From assembly GCA_024637145.1 (NCBI GenBank), contig JAGXFQ010000029.1:1-54770 (forward strand): a stretch of DNA of 54,770 nt. The letters are read 5' to 3'. The position numbers and the translations under genes are program-made. Source of the stretch: Desulfobulbaceae bacterium. Its GTDB lineage: Bacteria > Desulfobacterota > Desulfobulbia > Desulfobulbales > SURF-16. Below the pieces are notes generated by a model, which saw only the letters and a program-made list of their open reading frames with translations, did not search any database and was not told the DNA's origin. Below are positions 40,701 through 49,483 of the stretch, one piece after another (within the stretch, counting starts at the first letter, position 1; each line of letters begins with the position of its first letter).

Positions 40701-40940
40701 TGCACACCACCCCGCAGGCATCTCAAAAAAAAAGAGGCTGTTTGTTAAAGTTTAACCACGCTCTCTTATCCATGTAAACATGGGGCCAGGCTGGAAACCA
40801 GAAAAAAGTTCCCCGCGACCGGGGCAAACAAAAAAAAGCCGCCCCCGCCTTTTCTCCCCTGACTTAAGAAGAAGAGGCCCCTTTTGCCGGCAACCCGCCG
40901 CCGGCACTACATTTTCTTCTGCCCTCCTCCGCCCCCGAGA

Positions 40941-43106
40941 TCAAAGAAGATTACTGCGAAAATTAAAACGCCTTTCCGCCGGACTCAACCTGACCTTGCC
41001 CTGGCGCCGCAAACGCTGAAAAAGGGCGTGGAGCTCCTTGCCCTTCAAGTGCTGGCCGCTGATATCAATGCCCACATAATCAATGCCCAGCCCCGCCACA
41101 TCAGCCATGACATCAAGCAGAGAAAAGGGTTCTTTGGCCAGGGCCACGGTCTGGCCAAAGCGCTCCTTAAGAACGATCTCCTCCCCCTTGGGGCTGATCA
41201 TAGCCCGGCCATAATCAAACAAATCCCCTTTCAGGCGGGCGGTAAAAAGAGGGGGGAAGCCATACACCTCCAGACCGATCTTCATCTGACCGCGGTTGAC
41301 GGCCAGCAGGCGGGCATTGTCTACGTCCGTCTCAATGGAGAGGAAGGTGGCATTGACGCCGTTCTTCTGCAGGGCACGCAGGGCCAGGGAGTTGAGGATA
41401 TTGAGGGTATAGTTGCCAAAAAAAACAAGCTTCTGGTACTTGCTCCCTTCCAGGGCCTTGCGGGCCTGCTTCAACAGACGCACCTGGCTTAAATGACCGA
41501 TCTGGAACTGAAAAAAGCCCAGATCCATGAGGGTGACCAGGGCCTGAAAATAAAAATCAAGATCTTCCTCAAGGATAACCGGTGGCAGGGCCCAGACCAG
41601 GTTTCTGACCAGATGGCGCAGACTGCGGCTCTGACGCACGGCTTGTTCAAAAATCTTCTGGTCAAGGTTGAGCACCAGGCGCTCCGGGCGCTGCTCATGG
41701 GCGGCCTTGATCACGCTCCACTCATCACCGCGCAGCCAGAGCGGCGGTTGATAGCTGGCAGCGGCCTTGGCCTTCTTGTTGCTGCCGAACTTACGGGGCG
41801 CCCGGTTTTTGAGACCAAGAAGCTGAAAAACATGGGCCCCCGCTTGGGCGGCAGCAATACGCTCTGCCACCTCGCGAAAGGGGGCGACCTTGACCTGATC
41901 ACCCTCGCTTTTCCCCCCTCTGACATCCACCTTATAGAGGCTGTCCCCGGAAGAGAGGCTGATATCGCCCAAAAAGATATCCACCTTCCACCCCTTGGGC
42001 ACCTCCTGATGCTGCTCACCGCGAGACTGCATTTTTTTCAAGGTGAGGGAGTGGCGTTCGCCGCTTTTTTCCTGATGGAGACGGAGACGATCTCCCACTT
42101 CCAGGCCGTGTTGGAGCTTGACCGTGGCCCAGCCCTGGTGATGGTTGCCGACCCGTCCCAAAAAAAGGCCGATGTTGCCGGAATGCTCAGGCGCCAAGGC
42201 ATCGGCGGGCTGCGGCGCGGCAAAATAACCAGCAGTACTTTTGCGGCCCATGGCCTGATCGAGAATCTTCTCCGCCTCAGGCAGAACCTTGGCAAAATCA
42301 TCCAGGTTATCCAGGGCCAGACGGTAGGCCTCAACCACAGAGGCCACATAATGGCGGCTGCGCATGCGGCCTTCTATCTTAAGAGAACGCACCCCTGCCT
42401 CCACCAGCGCGGGCAGCGAACCTATGCCGGAGAGATCATTCATGGAAAAATTATAGCCGGCCTCAATTTTACCGCCCGACCCGGCCATAGTATAGCGGCG
42501 CCGACAGGGCTGGACACAACGGCCCCGCAGACCACTTTTACCCCCCAGGAAACTGGAAAAAAGACACAGACCGGAATAGGCGAAACAGAGGGCCCCATGG
42601 ACAAAGACTTCAATCTCCACGCCCTGCCGACAGGCCAGAGCTATCTCCGCGAGGGTCATCTCCCGGGCCAACACCACCCGGTCAAACCCCATGGCGCCAA
42701 AATGCTTGACCGCCACACTGTTATGGGCCCCCATGAGGGTGGAGGCATGGAGGACCAGCTCCGGAAAATGGTTCCGGGCCAGATGGTAGAGTCCCAGGTC
42801 CTGAATAATAAGGGCATCCGGCTCCAGTTCCTGGCACATGGCCAGCAGATCGCAGGCAGCGGCGATCTCCTCCTCCTTCACCAGGCTGTTGGCGGCAAGA
42901 TAGACCTTGACCCCCCGGTCATGGGCAAAGGCGATCATGGTCGCCACCTCGGCCACCGTAAAATGCCGGGCCAGATTACGGGCATTAAAAGCCGGGGCAC
43001 CGATATAGACGGCGTCGGCACCCGCCTGGACAGCCGCCTCAAAGGCGTCAATGGAACCGGCCGGGGCCAGCAGTTCTGTTTTTTGCAACATTGTCGGTAA
43101 GGCCAT
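40941..43106 (-). CDS. U32 family peptidase/RNA hydroxylase-like protein
   Basis: This 721-residue protein is of the U32 family, whose characterised bacterial members (RlhA, TrhO/P, UbiU/V) are iron-sulfur-dependent hydroxylation factors rather than simple collagenases. The N-terminal domain has LLAPAGSIDAFEAAVQAGAD and AVYIGAPAFNARN, the FVHGALCFAYSGLCLFSSF signature and RGRCVQPCRRRY, which together supply the family's Cys cluster. The middle (DDLSGIGSLPALVEAGVRSL, then KIEGRMRS) and C-terminal regions (including a DUF3656-type part and a second U32-like block ending GLGIDYVGIDISGQHLKG) make it as long as the RlhA subgroup, which modifies 23S rRNA C2501. The RlhA assignment is plausible but not proven. 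Confidence 0.85.
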   Translation of the reverse strand: MALPTMLQKTELLAPAGSIDAFEAAVQAGADAVYIGAPAFNARNLARHFTVAEVATMIAFAHDRGVKVYLAANSLVKEEEIAAACDLLAMCQELEPDALIIQDLGLYHLARNHFPELVLHASTLMGAHNSVAVKHFGAMGFDRVVLAREMTLAEIALACRQGVEIEVFVHGALCFAYSGLCLFSSFLGGKSGLRGRCVQPCRRRYTMAGSGGKIEAGYNFSMNDLSGIGSLPALVEAGVRSLKIEGRMRSRHYVASVVEAYRLALDNLDDFAKVLPEAEKILDQAMGRKSTAGYFAAPQPADALAPEHSGNIGLFLGRVGNHHQGWATVKLQHGLEVGDRLRLHQEKSGERHSLTLKKMQSRGEQHQEVPKGWKVDIFLGDISLSSGDSLYKVDVRGGKSEGDQVKVAPFREVAERIAAAQAGAHVFQLLGLKNRAPRKFGSNKKAKAAASYQPPLWLRGDEWSVIKAAHEQRPERLVLNLDQKIFEQAVRQSRSLRHLVRNLVWALPPVILEEDLDFYFQALVTLMDLGFFQFQIGHLSQVRLLKQARKALEGSKYQKLVFFGNYTLNILNSLALRALQKNGVNATFLSIETDVDNARLLAVNRGQMKIGLEVYGFPPLFTARLKGDLFDYGRAMISPKGEEIVLKERFGQTVALAKEPFSLLDVMADVAGLGIDYVGIDISGQHLKGKELHALFQRLRRQGKVRLSPAERRFNFRSNLL

Positions 43107-43139
43107 AAAAAAACCTGAAAAAAGGATAGCAAATTACAA

Positions 43140-43177
43140 AGCGCGCCAGAAAGGGAATGCTTTCTTCCCGGCGCGCT
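43140..43177 (-). repeat. hairpin between sensor kinase and U32 genes
   Basis: AGCGCGCC (43140-43147) pairs with GGCGCGCT (43170-43177), with partial pairing inside the loop. On the minus strand it is followed by TTTGTAATTTG, so it may be a weak terminator for the kinase transcript. The rest of 43107-43355 shows nothing else recognised. Confidence 0.4.
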
Positions 43178-43355
43178 CAGATGAAGAGTTCACCTCCCTA
43201 AAAAAGGAGGATTTTGTTAACCACGCCCCTGCCCCAGGGAGCCGACTTTTTTTAGGGCGCAGACCAAAGATCTCTGCTCTGCCAAAAAGATGGGCGCCCG
43301 GCTGTTGCCGCGGCCGCCGCGCCTGATGCGTGGAGTGTAAAGCGACCTGTGGGGC

Positions 43356-44714
43356 TTAGACATCGGGCTCCGCAGAGGAGAGGGGAAGACAGAACCAGAA
43401 ATTATTACCATGGAGAACCGGCTCATAGCCTACCCTACCGCCATGGATCTCGATGATCTGTTTGATAAAACTGAGGCCGTGGCCGTGGCCGATCTGGCCG
43501 CCGACATTATTGCCCCGGTACCCCTCAGTAAAGATGTGATCGGCATCAGCCGCTGCAATGTGATGACCGGTGGTAAAGACATTAAACTTCACCGCATCCA
43601 CTCCGGGGCCAAAACAGTTTTTGACAAATTCCCGACCATAGGCCAGGGCCTTGCGCTGATAGCGGCCGCCATCCACCACCACGGCCTCGGTATATTTCAG
43701 GGCATTGGAAAAGAGATTGGCATAGACCTGGGCCAGCAGCCCCACATCCACCTGCAGGGGGAAATGCTCATCCTGCATGTCAACAGGGTGCTCAATAACA
43801 ACGTCCTGATTCACAAAACGTTTCTCGAAATGTTCAAGCTGGGGGGCAATAATCTCACTAACCACAGAACATTTTCTGGTCCGCAATACCAGTTCCCCCC
43901 TGGTGAAATGCTCGCGGCGGAAAAGGCTTTCAATGAAAAGAGAGCTGCTCTTGTGATGCTTTTCTATCTCCTGATGATAATCGCCCAGGGCATTATGGAG
44001 GGAGCCCACCTTGTCCAGGATCTTCTGGCACGAGTCGTTGCCGGTCATGCCCATGGCCGCTTTCATCGCCCTGATCTGCTGCTCCAGATCATTCATCTCC
44101 GCAATCTTCTGGCGCAGCTTGTTGAAGAGATGCTGAAAGTACATATTGGGGATGATGATATTATGTTCAATGTCCATGACCAGATTACGGACAAAGTCAA
44201 TATGCTTGATATTCTGGTGGGCAGCCAATTTACCCACCAGTGCAACAGCGATGCGGTTGCTGAATTTTTCCAGGAAAAAGGCAACCTGCTCAGAAATTGA
44301 CCGGGGTGAAACAACCTCAAAGACCCCGGAACCCGCTTGCCGTTTGCCGGCAGGAGTGCCGAGAGAGAGGGGCAGAAGCAGGCTGTTGCCCTGATGGCTC
44401 AGCATGGCAACATCCTGCCCGGGGGCAGGGTCGGCAAGGGGCTCCTCCATGTCACTGGCCTGAACGAGCCGCAGGACACCATCATCACCCTTGAGATAGA
44501 GACGACAGATGACGTCCATGTAGTGGGGGAGGATAAGCACGGCAATGGCGTAGAACTCCTCCAGGGAATCCAATTCCTGATGGAGATCAAAAAAGGTCTT
44601 GAGGATATTGTCCTGATCAGCGGTAAACTTGTAGCGGTTGTAGTCCTCTCGTTTTCTTTTTATCCGTTGGTGCATCACATCAAAGGGGACACTCTTTTTG
44701 CTTTGTTCTGCCAT
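43356..44714 (-). CDS. soluble sensor histidine kinase with atypical H-box
   Basis: This 452-residue cytoplasmic kinase has no transmembrane segment. Residues about 40-165 look like a GAF-type sensor (DLHQELDSLEEFYAIAVLIL ... PLSLGTP). A dimerisation region has DFVRNLVMDIEHNIIIPNMY, where the His of DIEHN is the likely phosphorylation site but the usual H-E/D-x-x-T/N-P spacing is modified. A long helical region follows (about 200-275). The HATPase domain has the N-box YANLFSNALKYTEAV and a G-rich region FTEGYRGNNVGGQIGHGHGL. No response regulator gene is adjacent. It lies 79 nt after pyrR on the same strand. Confidence 0.82.
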   Translation of the reverse strand: MAEQSKKSVPFDVMHQRIKRKREDYNRYKFTADQDNILKTFFDLHQELDSLEEFYAIAVLILPHYMDVICRLYLKGDDGVLRLVQASDMEEPLADPAPGQDVAMLSHQGNSLLLPLSLGTPAGKRQAGSGVFEVVSPRSISEQVAFFLEKFSNRIAVALVGKLAAHQNIKHIDFVRNLVMDIEHNIIIPNMYFQHLFNKLRQKIAEMNDLEQQIRAMKAAMGMTGNDSCQKILDKVGSLHNALGDYHQEIEKHHKSSSLFIESLFRREHFTRGELVLRTRKCSVVSEIIAPQLEHFEKRFVNQDVVIEHPVDMQDEHFPLQVDVGLLAQVYANLFSNALKYTEAVVVDGGRYQRKALAYGREFVKNCFGPGVDAVKFNVFTTGHHIAAADADHIFTEGYRGNNVGGQIGHGHGLSFIKQIIEIHGGRVGYEPVLHGNNFWFCLPLSSAEPDV

Positions 44715-44793
44715 GGCCTTACTCTCTAGGTCAATATCCGCGCTTCAACTGAAAGAACGCCTCCTGCTCCGGGCCGGCAACCACCCGCTCGGC

Positions 44794-45339
44794 CTACCTT
44801 TCCCTACTCTCCAAGATCACCTCATCGCATCCTGCTTTTTCCTTTAATAAGACATACACATGCTCATTATGACTTTCCAGGACGTCCAGTCCGGCATAAT
44901 TAGCCTGGATTGGCAGTTCCCGGCCACATTTCCGGTTCACCAGCACCCCCAGCTGAATGGAACGGGGCCGGCCGAGATCCATGATGGCATCCAGGGCGGC
45001 CCGCACGGTGCGACCGGAATAGAGGACATCATCAATGAGCACGATGGTCCAGCCCGGCACGGCAAAGGGAATATCCGTTGTTTTGACAATGGGCAACTGA
45101 CTGATCTGAGACCAGTCATCCCGATAAAGGGTGATATCAAGATATCCCACCGGCAGATCGCGCTGTTCCTGGAGGCTGATGATCTGTCTGATGCGATCTG
45201 CCAGAAAGACACCGCCGGTATGGATGCCCACCAGGGCCAGCTTATCCACGCCGCGGTTGGTCTCCATGATCTGCAGGGCCATGCGCTGCAGGGAACGGTC
45301 AATATCCTGGGCGGTCATAAGCACAGAACGTTTGGTCAT
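44794..45339 (-). CDS. pyrR: PyrR, pyrimidine operon attenuator / uracil phosphoribosyltransferase
   Basis: PyrR binds UMP and pyr mRNA to regulate pyrimidine genes and often has uracil phosphoribosyltransferase activity. The 181-residue length is standard. The PRPP-binding motif is WTIVLIDDVLYSGRTVRAAL. Other family blocks are MALQIMETNRGVDKLALVGI and DLPVGYLDITLYRDD. Its ATG overlaps the stop of the upstream formyltransferase gene by 4 nt (ATGA), so the two are translationally coupled. No pyr-type attenuator is seen nearby. Confidence 0.95.
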   Translation of the reverse strand: MTKRSVLMTAQDIDRSLQRMALQIMETNRGVDKLALVGIHTGGVFLADRIRQIISLQEQRDLPVGYLDITLYRDDWSQISQLPIVKTTDIPFAVPGWTIVLIDDVLYSGRTVRAALDAIMDLGRPRSIQLGVLVNRKCGRELPIQANYAGLDVLESHNEHVYVLLKEKAGCDEVILESRER

Positions 45340-45935
45340 GGTCGCTCCTCCTGAGTAGGGCTGGCCAGGCGCTGCCAGAAATAATCAACGCCCAGGGCAT
45401 GCACCCTGTTGATGGCCTGGGGAAAGGCCTCGCATTCTATGGCAAAAACATTATGGGCGATATCATCAGGGGTATCGTCATCATCGACAGCCACGCATTT
45501 CTGGACAATAATCGGCCCCTGATCATAGACCTCATTGGCGAAATGGACCGTACAGCCGGTGACTCTCACCCCGCGCGCCTTCACGGCCCGATGCACCCGC
45601 AGGCCGTAAAAGCCGCTGCCGCAAAAGGAGGGGATAAGGGAGGGGTGGATATTAAGGACATGCCGGGCCAGGGAGGGCGGCGGCCCGTAGAGCTTGAGAT
45701 AGCCGGCCAGAAGCACCAGTTCAACCTCATGGTCCATAAAGATTTTATTAATGGCCTCATTGCCCTGGGCATAGAAGGCGGGGTAGCCATATCTGTGCGC
45801 CTTTTCCAGACCCAGAGCGTCCTTGACATTGGCCACCACCACCGCAATTTCTCCCTGCATGGTGCCGTCAGCCAGGCGCTCATGGAAATTATCCAGGGTC
45901 CGGCCGCTTCCGGAAAGCAGTACGCCCATTCTCAT
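45336..45935 (-). CDS. purN: PurN-like formyltetrahydrofolate-dependent formyltransferase
   Basis: GAR transformylase adds a formyl group in step 3 of purine synthesis. The 199-residue protein has the catalytic N-x-H in HVLNIHPSLIPSF and the conserved Asp in VHFANEVYDQGPIIV, plus the N-terminal MGVLLSGSGRTLDNFHERL, where the usual SGxGSNLQA loop reads SGSGRTLDN. This is a variant subgroup, so substrate specificity is likely but not certain. AGGAG lies eight bases before the ATG. It is coupled to pyrR downstream and lies after the stand-alone IMP cyclohydrolase gene, consistent with nucleotide synthesis. Confidence 0.85.
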   Translation of the reverse strand: MRMGVLLSGSGRTLDNFHERLADGTMQGEIAVVVANVKDALGLEKAHRYGYPAFYAQGNEAINKIFMDHEVELVLLAGYLKLYGPPPSLARHVLNIHPSLIPSFCGSGFYGLRVHRAVKARGVRVTGCTVHFANEVYDQGPIIVQKCVAVDDDDTPDDIAHNVFAIECEAFPQAINRVHALGVDYFWQRLASPTQEERP

Positions 45936-45957
45936 CAGGTCATCTCCTAAAACGGGT

Positions 45958-46014
45958 GGCCACAGAGCGATTCCGACCTCCTGCCTCGCAGGATATCAGA
46001 AGGGCTCCGTGGCC
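45958..46014. repeat. imperfect hairpin between purH-type and purN-like genes
   Basis: GGCCAC-A-GAGC (from 45958) pairs with GCTC-C-GTGGCC (to 46014), with an inner CCTGC/GCAGG stem. No T run follows, so it is probably an mRNA structure rather than a strong terminator. Confidence 0.4.
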
Positions 46015-46078
46015 ATCCCCACAGTTATTATAAAGGCAGGCCCTCAACAAAATAAGGGCACAGGGCCGGGCCTGGCAA

Positions 46079-46693
46079 TCAGGCCAGTTCCGGATGGCTG
46101 TCAGCGTCAATCTTATCAAGCCAGTTGATAATCGCCGTGTCATAGGCGGCGGTGAGGGCAAACACCTTGCGGGCCAGCTTAAAACGGGTCTTCAAGGTGG
46201 TGTTGCCGGTGGCCTTGATTTCACTGATCACCAGGGGATAATCGGCGGGATCAACAATCACCGTCACATCACCATAATTCTTGGCAGCGGCGCGCAGCAT
46301 GGTGGGACCGCCGATATCAATATTTTCTATGGCATTGGCCAGGGTGCAGCCCGGGGCAGCCACGCTCTTTTCAAAGGCATAGAGATTGACCGCCACAATG
46401 TCGATGGCCTCCAGACCATGCTCCTTCATCTGGGCCAGATGGGCGGCATTGCTCTTCTGGGCCAGAATGCCGCCATGCACCTTGGGATGCAGGGTTTTCA
46501 CCCGGCCATCCAGCATTTCAGGAAACCCCGTGAATTCAGAGACATCTTTGACCTTGATCCCCTCTTCCCGCATCTTCTTGGCAGTGCCGCCAGTGGATAA
46601 AATCTCGATACCGAGGCCCTCAAGTTCCCGGGCAAAACCTTCGATTCCAGACTTGTCGGTAAGGCTGATAATCGCCCTTTCAGCTTTTTTCAT
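46079..46693 (-). CDS. stand-alone IMP cyclohydrolase (PurH N-terminal domain)
   Basis: This 204-residue protein corresponds only to the N-terminal, MGS-fold half of PurH, which closes FAICAR to IMP. Family blocks are [64 protein letters not shown], and [19 protein letters not shown] with the catalytic Lys region. The C-terminal AICAR transformylase domain (about 300 residues) is absent, and the frame ends cleanly at TGA followed by unrelated sequence, so this is a genuine split form. The transformylase step must be encoded elsewhere. The ATG at 46693 is preferred for ribosome-site spacing. It lies 29 nt downstream of the S4-domain gene. Confidence 0.9.
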   Translation of the reverse strand: MKKAERAIISLTDKSGIEGFARELEGLGIEILSTGGTAKKMREEGIKVKDVSEFTGFPEMLDGRVKTLHPKVHGGILAQKSNAAHLAQMKEHGLEAIDIVAVNLYAFEKSVAAPGCTLANAIENIDIGGPTMLRAAAKNYGDVTVIVDPADYPLVISEIKATGNTTLKTRFKLARKVFALTAAYDTAIINWLDKIDADSHPELA

Positions 46694-46722
46694 GCTCTCC
46701 ATCCTCTTCTTGTTATTGTCTT

Positions 46723-47121
46723 TTATTTTCGGATAAACTTCTTAATCAGGCGCCGGTCTCGCTTGCCTGGCCGTTTAGGGGGCTTCATCTGCCCGGAAAC
46801 CAGGCGCTCCGCCTTCTGCTCGGCCCGCATCTTGTCGCGGTCGGCAATACTCTCCTTGGTTTCCTCATACAGGGCCTGGGCCGTGGTGGCAGGCCCCCGT
46901 TTGACGGCCAGGCCCACCACATCCACCACAAATTCCACATCATGACGCCTGATATGCAGCCTGTCCCCCACCGTCACCAAGCGGGAGGCCTTGACCCGGG
47001 CCTGATCAAGATGAACCTTGCCGCCGCTCACCGCCTTGGCCGCCATGGAGCGGGTCTTGAAAAAACGGGCCGCCCACAGCCACTTATCAATCCTGACTTT
47101 GGTGTTCGTATCAGCTGCCAT
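46723..47121 (-). CDS. hslR: S4-domain RNA-binding protein (Hsp15/HslR-like)
   Basis: This 132-residue basic protein starts [20 protein letters not shown]. The S4 domain (about 9-70) has the characteristic [20 protein letters not shown] and [15 protein letters not shown] segments. A Lys/Arg-rich tail ([19 protein letters not shown]) follows. It resembles Hsp15, which binds free 50S subunits carrying nascent chains and helps recycling. The ATG at 47121 has GGGAGGGCAGG upstream and is preferred to 47145. It is divergent from folE2. Confidence 0.85.
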   Translation of the reverse strand: MAADTNTKVRIDKWLWAARFFKTRSMAAKAVSGGKVHLDQARVKASRLVTVGDRLHIRRHDVEFVVDVVGLAVKRGPATTAQALYEETKESIADRDKMRAEQKAERLVSGQMKPPKRPGKRDRRLIKKFIRK

Positions 47122-47266
47122 AACCTGCCTGCCCTCCCTGAACAAGGGCCCCTATAGTACCATAGTTAACGGCCTTCTCAAACAGGCAAAAAGGGCAGCC
47201 CCAGTCAAAAAAAAGGCAAAGAAAAAGGGTGGCCATTCTTAAAAAACACGGTAAAGAATAAACGCT

Positions 47267-48007
47267 ATGAACTTGACAGCTGTTGGTATCAAAAATATCC
47301 GTTTCCCGGTCAAGATACGAGAAAAGGCCGGCGGCCATCAGGCAACAGTTGCCTCCATTACCCTCCAGGTCAATCTGCCGCGCCGTTTTCGCCAGAATTG
47401 CGTCCCCACCTTTCTGGGCGTTTTGGAAAAATACCAGAACGACATCGCCGTGGAGATCTTCCCCGCCCTGTTGCGCGAAATCAAGGAAGAACTGCAGGCC
47501 GAATCCGCGCAACTGAAGATGACCTTTCCCTATTTCATTGAGAAAAAGGCCCCGGTCACCAAGACCCCCAGCCTCATGGAGTACACCTGCTGCTTCACCG
47601 GCTCCACAGGTAACGACTCCGACGACCTGCTCATGTCCATCTGGGTGCCCATCACCACCCTCTGTCCCTGCTCAAAAGAGATCAGTGCCTACGGGGCCCA
47701 TAACCAGCGGGCTGAAATCAATCTCAACATCAAATTCAAGAATTTCATCTGGCTGGAAGACCTGATCACCATGGTGGAGAAAAGTTCCTCCTGCGAGGTC
47801 TACGCACTCCTGAAGCGGCCGGACGAGAAGTACGTCACAGAGATGGCCTACGAGAACCCCATGTTTGTGGAGGATGCGGTGCGCAAGGTGGCAGAGGCCG
47901 CAGACAGCCATCCGGATATCCTCTGGTTTTCCGCCGGCGTCGAGAGCTTCGAGTCGATCCACAAACACTCGGCCTACGCCTATGTGGTAAGCGACACCAT
48001 GCGCTAA
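47267..48007 (+). CDS. folE2: GTP cyclohydrolase IB (FolE2)
   Basis: FolE2 makes 7,8-dihydroneopterin triphosphate from GTP for folate (and queuosine) synthesis, often with a flexible metal requirement. The 246-residue protein has the conserved active-site Cys in PITTLCPCSKEISAYGAHNQ (C133/C135), a Cys pair in EYTCCFTGS, and the C-terminal GVESFESIHKHSAYAYV. Length is slightly shorter than usual. The start ATG at 47267 lies after an AAAGAATAA stretch with a weak ribosome site. It is followed by an A-run and then the IS element. Confidence 0.93.
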   Translation: MNLTAVGIKNIRFPVKIREKAGGHQATVASITLQVNLPRRFRQNCVPTFLGVLEKYQNDIAVEIFPALLREIKEELQAESAQLKMTFPYFIEKKAPVTKTPSLMEYTCCFTGSTGNDSDDLLMSIWVPITTLCPCSKEISAYGAHNQRAEINLNIKFKNFIWLEDLITMVEKSSSCEVYALLKRPDEKYVTEMAYENPMFVEDAVRKVAEAADSHPDILWFSAGVESFESIHKHSAYAYVVSDTMR

Positions 48008-48087
48008 AAAAAAAAGCAATTCGCCGTGGTCAGATCAGAGACCGTAGTTCAGGCGACATTCATTTTCCTCTTTGACTTCCCTTTGAC

Positions 48088-48113
48088 AGAGGTGGCCCCG
48101 GTTGTTCGGACAG
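48088..48113. repeat. terminal inverted repeat of the IS3-family element (low-coordinate end)
   Basis: The segment AGAGGTGGCCCCGG followed by TTGTTCGGACAG matches the opposite end at 49362-49387 in inverse orientation, with several mismatches in the middle. Confidence 0.7.
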
Positions 48114-48142
48114 GTTGGCAGCGAAAATAAGGTGGATAGCCT

Positions 48143-49000
48143 TCAGGGGTATGCTGCCAGTTTGATCAATGGTCCGGCGTAGCCGGGCCGCGGTTGGTTC
48201 CAATATGCCTCACTCGGGGTCTTGTCGTCCAGACTTGAATGAGGGCGTTGTGTATTATAAAAATCAATCCACCTCTTGAGACCTTGCCGAACCTCGCTTC
48301 CACTCTCAAAGGCGTGGAGGTAAATGCATTCGTATTTTAGAGAGCGCCAGAGTCTTTCAATCATGACATTATCCACCCAGCAACCTTTACCATCCATCGA
48401 AATGCGGATGTCGGCGTTCTTGAGCGTGCCGATAAAAGCGTCGCTGGTAAACTGGCTACCCTGATCGGTATTGAAGATCTCGGGTTTGCCGTAACGGGCC
48501 AGAGCCTCATTCAATGCGGCCACGCAAAAGTCAGCGTCCATCGTATTGGACAACCGCCAGGACAGGACCTTGCGGCTCGCCCAGTCCATGATGGCCACCA
48601 AATACAAAAAGCCACGCCGCATCGGGATATAGCTGATGTCAGCACACCAGACTTGATTGGGTTTGCTAATCTTCATGCCGCGTAGCAGGTACGGGTAAAT
48701 CTTGTGTTGCGGATGCGGTTTTGACGTGTTCGGCTTCTGGTAGATGGCCGAAAGACCCATCAGCCGTAGCAAGCGGCCTATCTGCGTACGATTTACGCCG
48801 TAGCCCTGCCGCCGAAGATGACGAGCCATCTGTCTGGCACCATACCAAGGCGTTTCGAGATGTTGCTCATCGATTAGGCGCATCAGCTCCAGATTCAACG
48901 CAGACTCACCTGTGGGTTGATAATAATACCCAGAACGGTTAATCGACAAAAGTTGGCATTGTCGCACAATGCTAAGCTGTTGATATTTAGGTTCAACCAA
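48143..49000 (-). CDS. IS3-family transposase OrfB
   Basis: This 285-residue integrase-like transposase has the DDE triad visible as D in VWCADISYIPM, D in IFNTDQGSQF and E in VMIERLWRSLKYE. An N-terminal HTH_21-like region (GYGVNRTQIGRLLRLMGLSA) precedes it. The start is TTG at 49000 with GGAGGAAAACA upstream. In IS3 elements OrfB is normally produced as an OrfAB fusion by programmed -1 frameshifting, and orfA here is disrupted, so productive transposase is doubtful. The OrfB frame itself is complete. Confidence 0.93.
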   Translation of the reverse strand: MVEPKYQQLSIVRQCQLLSINRSGYYYQPTGESALNLELMRLIDEQHLETPWYGARQMARHLRRQGYGVNRTQIGRLLRLMGLSAIYQKPNTSKPHPQHKIYPYLLRGMKISKPNQVWCADISYIPMRRGFLYLVAIMDWASRKVLSWRLSNTMDADFCVAALNEALARYGKPEIFNTDQGSQFTSDAFIGTLKNADIRISMDGKGCWVDNVMIERLWRSLKYECIYLHAFESGSEVRQGLKRWIDFYNTQRPHSSLDDKTPSEAYWNQPRPGYAGPLIKLAAYP

Positions 49001-49020
49001 TGTTTTCCTCCGGTAACGGC

Positions 49021-49315
49021 TCAGCGACAGCGACCGAAGGCTTTGGCTAAAAAATCTCGTTCCACCGTAAGCTCCCCGATCTTGGCATGCAAATCCTTGA
49101 TCTGGGCGTCACCGTCGGTACGACTACGTTCGGCTTTGCCGGAAAAGGTTTCAGCCATGTTCTTGATGGCTTGGCGTTTCCTAGTTGGTGATCATGTTGG
49201 GATGCAGCCCATAGCGACTGCCCAGCTCAGAAATGGTCTGTTCTCCCTTGATTGCCTCCAAGGAAACCTTGGCTTTGAACTCGGCTGAGTACCGCTTGCG
49301 TTTTGTGTTGCTCAT
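49021..49315 (-). pseudogene. IS3-family OrfA, frameshifted
   Basis: From ATG at 49315 the frame reads [20 protein letters not shown] and GLHPNMITN, a typical HTH_Tnp_1 OrfA, then hits TAG at 49181-49183 after 44 residues. One extra A turns an expected TGG into TAGG. The neighbouring frame then continues KRQAIKNMAETFSGK and ends in the leucine-zipper-like IKDLHAKIGELTVERDFLAK to a stop at 49021. The gene is broken by a single-base insertion, or by a sequencing error. Confidence 0.85.
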
Positions 49316-49483
49316 GAGGGTGTTCCTCCATCGTCAATGTGTGGCTGTCCACCTTAACACACTGTCCGATTTCCTGGGGCCATCTCTGACTTCCCAACAC
49401 CTTTTTTACATAAAACAAACATCATAACCTGTACCTGTAAGTGTAGCGGCACAAGAAATAAAAAAACTTAGGAGACCTGGAAC

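Larger units (their letters stand above)
48088..49387 (-). mobile_element. IS3-family (IS2-like) insertion sequence
   Basis: The element is bounded by imperfect inverted repeats. The right part at 48088-48113 reads AGAGGTGGCCCCGGTTGTTC and the opposite end (minus strand from 49387) reads AGAGATGGCCCCAGGAAATC; both continue CGGACAG or GGACAG. The GGCCCC-containing end resembles the IS2 subgroup. Length is about 1.3 kb, as expected. It encodes an intact orfB and a frameshifted orfA, so it is probably not autonomously active. A clear target duplication was not found. Confidence 0.85.
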
